64,000 bases of DNA from Tritrichomonas musculus (GCA_039105265.1 JAPFFF010000004.1:4960001-5024000); one strand, 5' to 3'. Positions 28,685 to 39,440 are shown, numbered from the stretch's first letter. Notes: generated from the letters alone by a model not told the origin. Program-made: numbers and translations.

Positions 28685-30613
28685 ATGATAAATAAAACAG
28701 AACCAAAAGAAGAAGAAAACCAAATTGTGAAAAAAATAATCAAAGTAAACGAATTGGTCTTTTCTATAAATGAAGAAGAGAAAACGGCCGAAGTCATTGC
28801 ATGTCAAAAAAGCAAATCATATCTAATTCCAAAGTCAATTACTTATGTTAACCAAGAATTTATTGTTACTAGTATCAACGAGAAATCATTTTTAAACGTA
28901 TTTGCTAAATCGATAGAATTCCCAGAAGACTCGAAAGTTCGAAAAATAGCAAAAAATGCATTTCAATATTCGCACATTGACAGCATAACAATTCCAGCGA
29001 GTGTTTCTGAGCTCGAAGAAGGCTGGAATTCCAGAACGTACAAATTGTCAAATATAACAATCAGTCCCAGCAATCAAAATTACAAAAAATGGGAAAATTT
29101 AATTATTGGAAAAAGTGACACTAAAAGTGACACTTTTGATGTCCTTGTATTTGTATCACGCGACAGCAAAAAAGCCACAATTCCACCAGGCGTCAAAAGA
29201 GTTTCTTCTTACTCATTTTCTCTTTCATCAATTGAAAAAGTCACTTTTCCATCATCCGTCATTGAAATCGGCGAATTCGCGTTTTTCAATTGTTTCAATC
29301 TCGTTCAAATTGAATTTGCAGGTGATTCAAAACTAGAAACAATTGAATCAAACGCGTTTTTCAACTCATCAATCGAGGAGCTCAATTTTCCAGCAAGTCT
29401 TTCCGTACTGAAAAACGGCTGGTGCAATATGGCAAAAAAACTAAAAAAAGTGACAATTGATTCAAAAAACCCGAATTTTAAAAACAATGACAAATTGATC
29501 ATTGGAAAAAGTGACATCAAAAGTGACATTTTTGATGTCCTTGAATTTGCATCACGTGATGTCAAAACGGTTACAATTCCATCAAAAATTGAAAAAATTT
29601 CGCCTTACTCATTTCAATTTTCATCTATTGAAAAAGTTATCATTTCACCATCAGTTACGGTTATTGGTGAATTTTCATTTTCTAACTGTTTAAAGCTCGC
29701 TGATGTTGAAATTCCACCTGATTCTCAACTCGAAGTAATACAAAATAACGCGTTTCATATTTCGCATATAAAAAGAATCTTCATTCCGCGTCGTGTCAGG
29801 AAAATCTGTGAATCAGCCTTTGATTGTTGTCTCCAACTTGAGAAGATTGAATTTGCTGAAGATTCAAATCTTTGCACAATTGAAAACAGCGCTTTTAGCG
29901 GGACTATAATTGAGAGCATAAATGTTCCTAAAAACGTTTCAGAACTCAAAGAAGGCTGGTGTAGCAGTACTCAAAAACTGACGAAAGTGACAATTGATCC
30001 TGACAACAAATACTATGAACAACATGGCAAATTGATCATGAGTAAAAGTGATAATTTTAATGTCATTGAGTTTGCATCACGCGATATTAAGAGGGTTGAA
30101 ATTCCACCAAATGTCATTCAGATTTCTGCCTATTCATTCGGCCAGTCAACCATTGAAAAGATAGTCATTCCATCTTCTGTGAAAAGTATTTGCAAAGTCG
30201 CATTTTACTGCTGCAAACTTCTTGAAAGCGTCGAAATTCCAAAGGATTCAAAACTTGAAAACATTGGCTCCAGCGCTTTTTACTTCACTTCTATCAGAAA
30301 AATTTTTATTCCAGCTGGAATCACTGAGATTTGCATCGGCACTTTTGATCTATGCAAAAAGTTGCAGCAAATTGAATTTCCTTCCGATTCAAAGTTGGAA
30401 ATTATAGGTGAAGAAGCGTTTGCACACGCAGGAATCACGAGCATCTGCATTCCGCCTCATGTAACAGATATTCGTGAAAACGCATTTTATGAATGCTATA
30501 AGCTTCAAATAATTGAAATTGACGAGAATTCGTCAATTACAAAAGAAGCGCTGAAAGATATCTATTGTCCAATAACCATGATTCCAAAAAGATTGGAGAA
30601 AAATTTCATATAA
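28685..30613 (+). CDS. BspA-type leucine-rich repeat protein
   Basis: 642 residues. After an acidic N-terminus and a beta-rich lead (LVFSINEEEKTAEVIACQKS...), the protein repeats a long module of about 140 residues at least three times. Each copy has SIEKV-F/I-PSSV--IGEFAF-NC, then DS-LE-IE-NAF, a cap like ASVSELEEGW-----KL--ITI---N, and a strand pair LIIGKSD...FDVLEFASRD. This is the TpLRR/BspA superfamily, known in bacteria and amplified in trichomonads. No signal peptide or transmembrane anchor, so intracellular unless exported unconventionally. Nucleotide repeats around GTGACATCAAAAGTGACAT (near 29507) echo the module duplication. The stop is followed by TAAA-rich DNA and a T13/A30 run (30624-30666). 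Confidence 0.85.
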   Translation: MINKTEPKEEENQIVKKIIKVNELVFSINEEEKTAEVIACQKSKSYLIPKSITYVNQEFIVTSINEKSFLNVFAKSIEFPEDSKVRKIAKNAFQYSHIDSITIPASVSELEEGWNSRTYKLSNITISPSNQNYKKWENLIIGKSDTKSDTFDVLVFVSRDSKKATIPPGVKRVSSYSFSLSSIEKVTFPSSVIEIGEFAFFNCFNLVQIEFAGDSKLETIESNAFFNSSIEELNFPASLSVLKNGWCNMAKKLKKVTIDSKNPNFKNNDKLIIGKSDIKSDIFDVLEFASRDVKTVTIPSKIEKISPYSFQFSSIEKVIISPSVTVIGEFSFSNCLKLADVEIPPDSQLEVIQNNAFHISHIKRIFIPRRVRKICESAFDCCLQLEKIEFAEDSNLCTIENSAFSGTIIESINVPKNVSELKEGWCSSTQKLTKVTIDPDNKYYEQHGKLIMSKSDNFNVIEFASRDIKRVEIPPNVIQISAYSFGQSTIEKIVIPSSVKSICKVAFYCCKLLESVEIPKDSKLENIGSSAFYFTSIRKIFIPAGITEICIGTFDLCKKLQQIEFPSDSKLEIIGEEAFAHAGITSICIPPHVTDIRENAFYECYKLQIIEIDENSSITKEALKDIYCPITMIPKRLEKNFI

Positions 30614-30623
30614 ATATGATAAA

Positions 30624-30669
<46 letters not shown>

Positions 30670-31786
30670 TACAATTCTTATTGTTATTATATAAGAAAAA
30701 AGAAAAAACAGCTCTGTACATTTGTAATCTGTTATGTTGTCGGGATAAAGATAGCACAAAATTGAATGATGATGAAAAATTTTCTCTCAGTAAGTCTCAG
30801 AATGAAAATCAACTCTGACTTCTAATAAGTTAAATACATCTTTAAATGCAAATATGTTTTTATAAATATTATTTATAAATTACAGCATTTTAAAGATAAA
30901 TGAATCAATTCTTTATCATGAAAAGTAAACGGTCTCCCAAAAATCAAAGATATACTCATTTTTATTGGCAATAATTTTAATTTTACAAATTTAACTAATA
31001 ATTATTAATATTCTCATAATATATAACATGCTTTTATTCTTAAATAAAATATTACTTTGATGTACATGTTTATAATCATGCCTTAATTTTTTTCATTGAT
31101 TGACGAAAAACTTTGGTGATTTGAGACAGATAGATACACAATCTTGTGATTAATATCATATAAATGATGGCAAATATTATTATATAATTTAATTTAAATA
31201 AACTCTGTTTTATGTTGAAAAAAATTAAATTTTGTATTTTTAAATTTTTTTTCTAAAAAAAGGCGTTACCACTTTAAGGTACAAATCCAGTAAGTTATTT
31301 TTTGAATAGGAGAACGTTTATTATTTGAATAGTTGCATGTCTCTGAAAAAGTTTAAATTGACTAGGTTTGTTTTTGACACTTATTTTACAATTTAAATAA
31401 GTATTATGAAATGTTATATGAAATGGATGAAAATAATCGTTTTTTATTTAACATGTCATCTTATTCTTTGAGAATGTCAAAAAAAAAATGCGGTTACTAA
31501 ACGTACTGGATTTGTACCTTAAATACCGTTACCATATTAAAAACACTACTGTATATATAGCATATTTTAAGATCATTATTTAAGATAATTAGATGAAAAA
31601 AGAATGGTAGGGGGTTTCCTAGAACTTTATATTAATATAATAATAATATAATTTTAAATTTAAATTTTATATAGCATAAATTAGGTTTAATTGGATGCGT
31701 TTCAAAGTGATTTTCCACATCAAATTCTTTAAAGGTCAAAGTCATGGTCAATTTTAATTTAATCCTTTCTGGTTGTAATTAGAATT
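30614..31786. other. Intergenic with T/A homopolymer and a MITE
   Basis: 1.17 kb. It begins with T13 joined to A30 (30624-30666), which could fold back on itself, and holds a 255-bp MITE (31272-31526). Nothing coding is visible. The right edge is the 5' flank of the karyopherin gene. Confidence 0.6.
31264..31534. mobile_element. 255-bp MITE with 8-bp target duplication
   Basis: The perfect 20-bp inverted repeats TTTAAGGTACAAATCCAGTA are at 31273-31292 and (complement) 31504-31523. The exact direct repeat CGTTACCA flanks them at 31264-31271 and 31527-31534. Termini are about 25 bp when mismatches are allowed. It has no coding content. An 8-bp duplication fits hAT or related DNA transposons, but the ends lack the CAGGG of the element at 4154, so it is a different family. 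Confidence 0.82.
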
Positions 31787-34297
31787 ATGAGTAATGACGA
31801 AAATGTATGTTTTACTCCAGAACAATTAATTTATTTGATAAATTCATTTTATTCGCATGAAACACAAAATAGATATGAAACTGAACAAATGTTATCAAAG
31901 TGGGTTCAATCTCCATCATCAATGCCAACTGCATTTGAAATAATTAGATCATCAAGCAACGAAAAATTAAGATTTTTTGCTGCCTGCTCATTTCATTATT
32001 TAATTACAAACAATATTCATTATTTATCCTCTGAAAATGTGTTTGAATTAGTCGATTTATTCATATCATTCATAATTAATAACCAAGATCGAATTGATTC
32101 ACCTGATACAAAAGCAATCTTAACATCATTAGCAAATATCATTGGACTATTTAACAATATCATTGAAATGCTGATAAAGGCTCTTCCACGAGAAATATTT
32201 CTCATTTTAATTGGGATTCTAACTGAAGAATTGTCAAATTCATCTTTTATTGAAAAATTTAATCAAAACCGCCAAATTGACCTATTGCTAGGTCAAATGA
32301 GTGATTTGATATACAACTTTTTTGCAAACTCTTCTTTTTCTCTTCATTGGTCACAGTCATTCAGTAAATTTTTTGTATATTATAAAAAGCCGATCTACTG
32401 TCTTCCTTTCCTTGACAAAATTGAAAAGATGACTCTTGATCGGTCACTTTTTCAAAGCTTTCTTTCAATTTTTTATGAGTCATTTCAGCTTGATTTTCGA
32501 ATTGACGAATCAACATTTATATTTAATACAAATTTAGCCAAAATAGCCGTTATTTTTATTGAAAACAATCCGTGTTATGCATCGGATATCTGGACAACCA
32601 TTTTTGATTATCCGCGTTCATTTCTTCTTTCAAACAGTAGAATTGAATTCACGGAGCCACTTTTTCAATCATTTATTCAAAACCTCACAATTTTTTGTGA
32701 TGAAAGTTATTGCTTCAATAAAATTCTTGACAGTTTTGCTTCCTTGATATCATCACCAAACAATGATGCTGAATTCTATCCAGATGAATTGAGAACTAAA
32801 CACATTTTGACATTTATTGAAGCGTTGTCTTTTCTTTATAATGAAAGAAGCAGCCAGAGGCTTGGATTTTCTATTGAAAAAGTGAGTAACCGTTTTTATC
32901 ATTCAAAATTTTCAGATGATGTTAAGAAGTACATCATATCACAACAGCTTTCACCAGGGATTTTTCGGTTATATAACACACAATTATTTTCAGAAAAGGA
33001 TTCAGAAATTTTGAATCAAGTTATCAATTCAATATTGAATATTAATGAAATTCCAATTGAGGCCATTCAATTCATCAATTCAAAAATTGTGTGCACAGAT
33101 ATTGTAATTCCTTTCCTGAAACAGATTATTCAGTTATGCATGAGCATGATGAAAGTATATGAAGACGTGTCAATTGAAACATTGAAGAACCTTTCTGATT
33201 ATCATCCACAAGAAATGATTCATTTTTCATATGATTTGTCTTTGTCACTTTTGCCTTTCATTTCAAATTTCCAATTAAATAATCAAGTTTTTCTGATTCT
33301 TCTTTTTTTCAACATTTTAACTCCAGATGATTCATCCAAGTTGATGATAATCAAAGAACAAATTCTTCAAGAATGCAAAGAAGCAGTTCAATCATCTGAC
33401 CTCACAAAAGTTAAAAATATGATCGTTTTTGTCTCAAATTTATATTGTGAGTTTTCAATGATTGAAAACCAATTCTTTGTTGAATTTATGACACAATTAT
33501 TTCCATTGATTTTTCATGAACTTGTTCCAATTTCAATGACGCACAATGTACAAATTCAGGACTGTTTGTGCTTGTTCATAAAAAATGCGTCAGAAAGATG
33601 TATCGTCCTCCCACAAATTGAAGATCAAGAGCAAAAATTGAAAGCATTAATTGAGAGTGAAATGTATCATGAAATATTTCAATGGCTGTTTTCGATAATG
33701 AGTCAATGTTTGTGTGGTGGTCACTTCACTGTTTTAACGTCTTTTGAGATTCATCCTTTCAATGAAATATTTCAAATTATCTCTCAAATTGGACCAAATG
33801 ACAATTCACAGATCATTCAAAAAATGTTGGATTATATTGAAAAAGTTTATTCTGGAAATTCAGAGCAACTTTGGCCCGTCATTCATCCTCATTTTTTTAT
33901 TCTTTTTCTCAATTCAAAACATTTGAAAGTTGTCATTTCTACTCTTCATTTTTTGAGGAAAATTATCATTACATCTAATGAAATTAAAATGCTGGCTATG
34001 CAAGCAGTTGCGTGTAAAATGGCAATGATTGAATGGCTGAAAAATGATTTTTTAATATTTGAATCAATCAAAACTTTGTGTGTGCTGATAAATCAGAGTA
34101 AAGAGATGTTTGACAATTATGTTCAAATAATGAGTTCATTGCTTCCTAGATTAGATTATTCAGATGATTATTTTCAGAAAATTTGGGATATTTCTAAAAG
34201 TAACATCGTGAATATTGAAACAATGAAATATTCAACAAATTTTTCACAAATCAAAGAATCATTATTTAATATTATTTTTTTAAATCGTTCTGTCTAA
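31787..34297 (+). CDS. Karyopherin-beta (importin/exportin family), HEAT-repeat nuclear transport receptor
   Basis: 836 residues, helical throughout. The N-terminus matches the importin-beta N-terminal (Ran-binding) domain: helix with TQNRYETEQMLSKWVQSPSS (about 27-46), then EIIRSSSNEKLRFFAACSFHYLITNNIHYLS, as in transportin-3/importin-13/exportin relatives. The rest is a series of amphipathic helix pairs typical of HEAT repeats, without membrane segments. It should carry cargo through nuclear pores under Ran-GTP control. It is slightly shorter than the usual 900-1,100 residues, but the frame is intact. It ends GTCTAAATG, so the stop overlaps a TAAA polyadenylation-type motif known in Trichomonas. 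Subfamily cannot be fixed by eye. Confidence 0.7.
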   Translation: MSNDENVCFTPEQLIYLINSFYSHETQNRYETEQMLSKWVQSPSSMPTAFEIIRSSSNEKLRFFAACSFHYLITNNIHYLSSENVFELVDLFISFIINNQDRIDSPDTKAILTSLANIIGLFNNIIEMLIKALPREIFLILIGILTEELSNSSFIEKFNQNRQIDLLLGQMSDLIYNFFANSSFSLHWSQSFSKFFVYYKKPIYCLPFLDKIEKMTLDRSLFQSFLSIFYESFQLDFRIDESTFIFNTNLAKIAVIFIENNPCYASDIWTTIFDYPRSFLLSNSRIEFTEPLFQSFIQNLTIFCDESYCFNKILDSFASLISSPNNDAEFYPDELRTKHILTFIEALSFLYNERSSQRLGFSIEKVSNRFYHSKFSDDVKKYIISQQLSPGIFRLYNTQLFSEKDSEILNQVINSILNINEIPIEAIQFINSKIVCTDIVIPFLKQIIQLCMSMMKVYEDVSIETLKNLSDYHPQEMIHFSYDLSLSLLPFISNFQLNNQVFLILLFFNILTPDDSSKLMIIKEQILQECKEAVQSSDLTKVKNMIVFVSNLYCEFSMIENQFFVEFMTQLFPLIFHELVPISMTHNVQIQDCLCLFIKNASERCIVLPQIEDQEQKLKALIESEMYHEIFQWLFSIMSQCLCGGHFTVLTSFEIHPFNEIFQIISQIGPNDNSQIIQKMLDYIEKVYSGNSEQLWPVIHPHFFILFLNSKHLKVVISTLHFLRKIIITSNEIKMLAMQAVACKMAMIEWLKNDFLIFESIKTLCVLINQSKEMFDNYVQIMSSLLPRLDYSDDYFQKIWDISKSNIVNIETMKYSTNFSQIKESLFNIIFLNRSV

Positions 34298-34458
34298 ATG
34301 TTATATATGAATGCTGGATGTTTGCTTTATTTTTTTATTCAAATATACAATTTCAGTTTTTATTATATTATGAATAAAGATCTTCTTGTTTCATGATCAA
34401 AAAATGATTCGGAATCATTCGAAAGCATGAAAAAAGACTTTTTCAAGAATACTAAATT

Positions 34459-35083
34459 CATTTAACAATCTTAATATCATTCATACTTATGGGTTTAGTT
34501 TTGGAGATGAAGAGCACGTGCCATTGATTCTTCTTGAGTTTTGCCCTAAAAATTTGAATGGCACAATTGTTTGCTGCATTTTCGAAATGAGTTCTGGAAT
34601 GGAAGATTTCCATGCTGTAAATGTTATTCATCGTGACCTGAAGCCAGAAAACATTTTGATTGATGAAAATGGTCACGTGAAAGTCAGAGATTTTGGTATC
34701 TCCAGCTACGTCTATATTGAAAGCCAGATGCAATCAAAAACAGCAGGAATTGGAGCATTAAAAATCATAGTGCCAGAAATTTTGAAAGAAAGTTGAAATT
34801 ATGATAACAAAGTCGACGTTTATTCTTTCGGTGTCGTCGTGTTTTTCATTCTCATTTGAATCATGGAAATGGGGAAAAAGCAGCCATACCGAAAAAGGTC
34901 AGCAAAATCTCTCGCGAACTGATAAACAAATGCTGATCAACTGACCCAAGCGATCGTCCTTCTTTTATTGAAATAATTGAATACATAAAAAGCAATAATT
35001 TCAAGCTGATCGATGGAATCGAAAGTGAAATAAACCAAATCAAATGTTTTCTTTCTTTGCAAAGTTTTGTCATCTTGCTCTAA
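34459..35083 (+). pseudogene. Decayed protein kinase domain
   Basis: Translated pieces follow a kinase from the N-lobe hinge on: [37 protein letters not shown] (34627 on) and VRDFGISS. Beyond a TGA (34793-34795) come NYDNKVDVYSFGVVVFF and then, in another frame, ISRELINKC-STDPSDRPSFIEIIEYI, where a Trp codon has become TGA. It ends at a TAA (35081-35083). The N-lobe front is missing and there are several stops and frame changes, so it is dead. HRD and DFG themselves are intact. A T33 run follows (35198-35230). Confidence 0.8.
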
Positions 35084-35194
35084 CATTTAATTCAAAGAGA
35101 AGGAAAAAAACATAAATGCCAATAAAAAATTCAAAATATCAATAAATAGATTATATTCTAAATAGATTTTATAAAAGTGCAAAAAAGTTCTCCC

Positions 35195-35234
<40 letters not shown>

Positions 35235-35342
35235 GTATGATATAAGATCAATATATATTGACATTAACCGCTGGGTGAAAAAAATATTTCAAAAAAAAAA
35301 AAAAAATTGTTTATTTAATTTACTTTAAAAGGTATAATAGCA

Positions 35343-37025
35343 TTATATAGAGTAACCAAATTCAATAAACATGAAAAAGGTGCCCAAAGTTAATGTAATA
35401 ATATTGAAAACATCAATATAAAAATCACTTCTATAGTCTATATTTTTTTTTGTAAATGAACTACTTGAAGGAAAATCATCTTCATCAATCAATAAAACAT
35501 CTTCAGGCTTGAGTCTTGAATGATAAAGAAGATATTTGTAATTTATTTCTTCAAAATAAAAAGATAAATGTCCGTGCTCGAATACCTTTAATTTTTTTGA
35601 TTCATCAATGAAAGGAATTGGCTGATTTCTTTTAGACATTTCTGTAACCATATCATTTTTAGTAATCATCCATTCTCTCTTTTTTTGGTAAAAATAATAA
35701 ATTAAAAAAGATAAAAGCAAAGGAACAAATGCCAAAACAACAATAAAAATTGCTACCCAAAATGGCATTTTTTTATATGTTAATAAAATAATGTTATAAA
35801 GAATTATAATCAATGGCTCACCACATGTAATAATATTGTCAACTGGAAACAGGCATGGGCGAACAAATATAACAAAAATAACGAAAATTGCACTGATAGC
35901 AATGCAATAATATGGTTTTGTAAATGCTGTTAAAATTGAGAATAAAATACTATAAATATAATTAATTAAAGGAAACCATAAGCAATTATATTTAAATCCA
36001 TCTACTATCATTGCCACGGTAACACTGGTTCCAAGCCATCCACAAAAGAGAACAGGATGAAAAGATTTGGATTGCAAAATAATTAAAATTGTTATTATTG
36101 TTATTACTAATAATGGAATGATAATTGCAAATATTGATATAGATGCTTTTGCATGTTTTGGAATTGAATCAGGATCAGTATCAACAAATAATGATATTGC
36201 TGGCATTATTATAAGATCAAATAACTTGATTAATGCTATCATCATATAAAATGAAAGATATATCATCGTATATGAAACAAAATACACTTTTCTTACTATT
36301 TCGATCAATAAAAGAATGAAAAGAACCGCCCCAATAATAATTAATATATACCAAATCCAATTCGTTCCTAATATGTATAACGTTAATAAATCAAAAATTA
36401 TGATAGATATAAACAATGAGCCTAGATGAGACATTGGGTTGTCATTAATGCGCTTTTGCCGATTGAAATAAATGTATGGTTCTGCATAAAATTGATTAAT
36501 TTTATTAAGATCAAATACTTTCATCCAAGGCATCAATCTTGGAATGATTCTACGATTAGCGCCAATAACTGAAACATAAAAAAAAGATAATAAAAAACCA
36601 AATATTGTAGCAGGAATATAAAGTAAGATCATAATAAAATGAATCCATTTTTTTCCACATTTATTGATTGCATTGGATATCAACAATGTAATAGGATATA
36701 AAATAACATAATAACCCAAAAAAGCGCCTAGAACTATCCAATTTTGGATACCGATGCTTATTCCGATTGGGAGAAGAATTGATTGAGATATAATGCACAA
36801 AATTAAACGTACAAAACCTTTTTTGGCTCCAACAAAGAAAAATGAAATTGAAACAAGAAAAACCATTGAATATAAAAGGCTAAAGTTCCATGGAGTTACT
36901 TTATTTATTCCAAGAGCTATAGAAATTATTTGGAAAATATGAGTTGACCAATCATATATTTTTTCAACTGCGTCATCAAAAATGATCTGCAGTTTATTAC
37001 TAGATAAAGTAAGTGAGATCTCCAT
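35343..37025 (-). CDS. Multi-pass membrane domain, C-terminal part of a Sel1/membrane protein
   Basis: 560 residues from the ATG at 37025 (MEISLTLSS). About 12-14 hydrophobic helices run from NFSLLYSMVFLVSISFFFVGA to FIVVLAFVPLLLSFLIYYFY. A charged cytosolic segment then follows (REWMITKNDMVTEMSKRNQ to DEDDFPSSSS), with a last hydrophobic helix near the end. I do not recognise a transporter family. The frame overlaps the Sel1 frame at 37000-37938 by some 40 bp on the same strand, and shares its frame register with the Sel1 part at 37935-38909. All three therefore probably belong to one gene, with repeats on one side of the membrane and the helices anchoring it. Confidence 0.7.
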   Translation of the reverse strand: MEISLTLSSNKLQIIFDDAVEKIYDWSTHIFQIISIALGINKVTPWNFSLLYSMVFLVSISFFFVGAKKGFVRLILCIISQSILLPIGISIGIQNWIVLGAFLGYYVILYPITLLISNAINKCGKKWIHFIMILLYIPATIFGFLLSFFYVSVIGANRRIIPRLMPWMKVFDLNKINQFYAEPYIYFNRQKRINDNPMSHLGSLFISIIIFDLLTLYILGTNWIWYILIIIGAVLFILLLIEIVRKVYFVSYTMIYLSFYMMIALIKLFDLIIMPAISLFVDTDPDSIPKHAKASISIFAIIIPLLVITIITILIILQSKSFHPVLFCGWLGTSVTVAMIVDGFKYNCLWFPLINYIYSILFSILTAFTKPYYCIAISAIFVIFVIFVRPCLFPVDNIITCGEPLIIILYNIILLTYKKMPFWVAIFIVVLAFVPLLLSFLIYYFYQKKREWMITKNDMVTEMSKRNQPIPFIDESKKLKVFEHGHLSFYFEEINYKYLLYHSRLKPEDVLLIDEDDFPSSSSFTKKNIDYRSDFYIDVFNIITLTLGTFFMFIEFGYSI

Positions 37026-37938
37026 ATAAAAGAGCTGTTGCATAATTCAATATTGCATCTTTATCATCACATTCTGCTGCAATTTCTGCGATTTCACCTT
37101 TGGTTGGATTTTCATTATAAATTCGATCTTCATAAAAGATGGGAAGGGTTATATTAAATAAATTATCTAATTGACTAATAGGAATTTCATCATGATCTGG
37201 TTGATTCATTTTGTTCAAAAGTGATTTTGCTGGAGAATAACCAAAATCTGCAGCTTTTTGAATATATTTAAGAGCTATATCAAAATTTTTGGGTAAAATA
37301 AAGCCAACTCTATAACAATCGCCAATATAATAAAGAGCAGGAGGGAAATTTTGGTCTGCCGATAATTTTGCCTTTCTAAGAGGTATTTTTGTAAAATTAA
37401 CAGCATCAAATAATTGAGCAGCGGGATTTCCTAAAAATGAAAGAATTGATATCAAAGCTGAAGAATAATTCTGGGGAACTGTGTAATTTAAATCTTCATA
37501 TTTTCTAGGAATATCGTCAAATACACTAGAAAGATCATTATAACCCATTCCACCATTCAATAAACTTAAATTGGTATAATGCCGTGCAAAAAGAGCAGGT
37601 ATAAATATTGAGTTTTTCGGAGATTCTTCATTGCTTAATCGTATCATTAATATTGCTATTTTGAGAGGTGTTGGATTAATTGTGCATCTTGAATATATAA
37701 TATCATCACGCAATTCATCTTCTAGTAGTGATAAAAATTCAGCATCAGGATTTCCTTGTTTTAATGCTAAATCTATAAATTTTTTGCCTTTTACTGGATC
37801 AATTGATTTCCCAAACAGGTATAAAGCGCGAGAATTTTTTGTTCTAACTACTTTTTCTAATATATTTAGCATTTTTTCTTTACCTTCAAGTGAATTGGCT
37901 ATAATTGCTTGCTGAATTATTGATTCTTGATCATTCAT
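37000..37938 (-). CDS. Sel1-repeat segment (middle part of Sel1/membrane gene)
   Basis: 312 codons in a frame shifted relative to both neighbours. Sel1-type helices are visible: SRALYLFGKSIDPVKGKKFIDLALKQGNPDAEFL, and near the end FPPALYYIGDCYRVGFILPKNFDIALKYIQKAADFGYSPAKSLL. Its ATG (37938) overlaps the stop of the upstream frame by four bases. Inserting one T in the T6 run just before (forward A6 at 37944-37949) would fuse the two as ...ALDIFFSTMNDQES. This is best read as the middle of one gene, with a frameshift or a homopolymer base-call error at that spot. Confidence 0.65.
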   Translation of the reverse strand: MNDQESIIQQAIIANSLEGKEKMLNILEKVVRTKNSRALYLFGKSIDPVKGKKFIDLALKQGNPDAEFLSLLEDELRDDIIYSRCTINPTPLKIAILMIRLSNEESPKNSIFIPALFARHYTNLSLLNGGMGYNDLSSVFDDIPRKYEDLNYTVPQNYSSALISILSFLGNPAAQLFDAVNFTKIPLRKAKLSADQNFPPALYYIGDCYRVGFILPKNFDIALKYIQKAADFGYSPAKSLLNKMNQPDHDEIPISQLDNLFNITLPIFYEDRIYNENPTKGEIAEIAAECDDKDAILNYATALLYGDLTYFI

Positions 37939-38909
37939 TGTGGAAAAAATATATCAAGGGCACCTTGAAGATCATTTTTATAATATTGAAGATAACAAGC
38001 ATATTCATATTTTCCTTTATCAAAGTCTTCCTTAGCTGACATTTCAAATAATAAATTTGCTCTTGATATATCTTGATCATAAATATCTCCATTAGCATAA
38101 TGACTACCTTCTTCATATAACTGTTCTCCATCAAGTGTAGATAAATCTGTGCAAGGTTCATGATATTGTAAATCCTTTGGAAGATATTGAAGATATATTT
38201 TTGCTGCATCAATCCCATGTTGAGATGCATACTTCAACAACTTGATTGCTTTAAATTGATTACGCTTAATTAAAGAGCTTCCTAGTGCCGCATCTCTACC
38301 AAGAACCATTGAAAATCCAGGATAAATTATATCATCAAATGAATCTAATTCACCTTTTAAATATTTATCAAAAAAACTATCATTTAAAGATCCATAATAA
38401 TCAGCGAAATCTTCGTTTAAAATGAAGCAACGGACAATTATATTGGACAAAATTGATTTATTATCATAATTATTAGCACCTTGCATAAAATAAACACTTG
38501 CTTTTTCAACATCCCAAGGAATTCGAAAAAGAGATATCATTCCAAGTTCAAAAAAAGATTCACTTTGAGAAAATAAATATTCTGCCTTTGGCTGATCTAT
38601 TTTAACATAATCTCCAAAATAAAAATAATAACCCGCTAATCTTTGATAATCAGAAGATTGAATAACTTTTAAAGCGATTTCATCATCACTTAGACTATTA
38701 TCATTAAATAAAAGATATGCTTCAGCTAAATGATAATTAAGTTGTGCAGATTTTTTAATAAGGTCATCATTTCCCGTAATTCTGCCATATTTATACATTG
38801 CTGGAGGAAAATTTAGATCAGATGCTTTTTTCATCATTTCTTGGTCATTAGTTAATGTTGCCAATCTATAAATTGCATGAATATCACCATCTTCAGCCAG
38901 TTCAACCAA
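37935..38909 (-). CDS. Sel1-repeat segment (N-terminal part), 5' end lost at a T18 tract
   Basis: 324 codons of degenerate Sel1/TPR-like helices: EDGDIHAIYRLATLTNDQEMMKKASDLNFPPAMYKYGRITGNDDLIKKSAQLNYHLAEAYLLF, later GEQLYEEGSHYANGDIYDQDISRANLLFEMSAKEDFDKGKYEYA. There is no ATG: the frame starts immediately after a TGA that lies against a T18 run (38931-38948). The start of the gene is therefore missing, as with the kinase at 7276. No catalytic motif; a docking or scaffold role is likely. Confidence 0.65.
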   Translation of the reverse strand: MVELAEDGDIHAIYRLATLTNDQEMMKKASDLNFPPAMYKYGRITGNDDLIKKSAQLNYHLAEAYLLFNDNSLSDDEIALKVIQSSDYQRLAGYYFYFGDYVKIDQPKAEYLFSQSESFFELGMISLFRIPWDVEKASVYFMQGANNYDNKSILSNIIVRCFILNEDFADYYGSLNDSFFDKYLKGELDSFDDIIYPGFSMVLGRDAALGSSLIKRNQFKAIKLLKYASQHGIDAAKIYLQYLPKDLQYHEPCTDLSTLDGEQLYEEGSHYANGDIYDQDISRANLLFEMSAKEDFDKGKYEYACYLQYYKNDLQGALDIFFPQ

Positions 38910-38930
38910 AATTCCACAAACTCAAATCAA

Positions 38931-39027
38931 TTTTTTTTTTTTTTTTTTCTAAAGGAAACAAAATATAGAAAACAGTAACTTTTTGAGGACATATTTATTC
39001 ATTGGTAAATTCAATGGAAGTTATTCA

Positions 39028-39080
<53 letters not shown>
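38931..39080. repeat. T18 and A47 homopolymer tracts
   Basis: T18 at 38931-38948 abuts the truncated Sel1 gene, and A47 lies at 39034-39080. They are opposite in sense, so they could pair or mark two junctions. The 300 bp to their right hold no supported gene; a frame at 39150-39353 (minus) has only a faint ankyrin-like scrap (FIHEQEDIDF). Confidence 0.7.
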
Positions 39081-39082
<2 letters not shown>

Positions 39083-39440
39083 TAAGCATTATTTTTATAA
39101 TGGCATTTGATAATCAGAAAATTAAATAATGAAATTTCTGTAGAAAAAATCACAATTTAATTTCAAGAAGCTCAAAAGATGAACTTTCTAGCCAAAAAAA
39201 AAAAAAATGTTCAGCATTTCTAAATCTCAGAAATTTAACTGATAAATCCACCTGCAGTAGAAAATTAAAGTTAAATATCCAAGATATGGACTGAGAACAT
39301 TGAAAAAGAAGTTCAAAATCAATGTCCTCCTGCTCGTGAATAAAAAGGCTCAATAATATAATTTTGAAAAAAAGGAAGTAATTAATTTTTATTAATCATT
39401 TAGACATCAATTTCTCGTCTTAGGTTTTTGCTTTGATCGG

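Noticed and set aside
30562-30765. Two overlapping frames on opposite strands at a T/A homopolymer
   Set aside because: Both consist mainly of poly-Lys or poly-Phe from the homopolymer and the end of the BspA gene.
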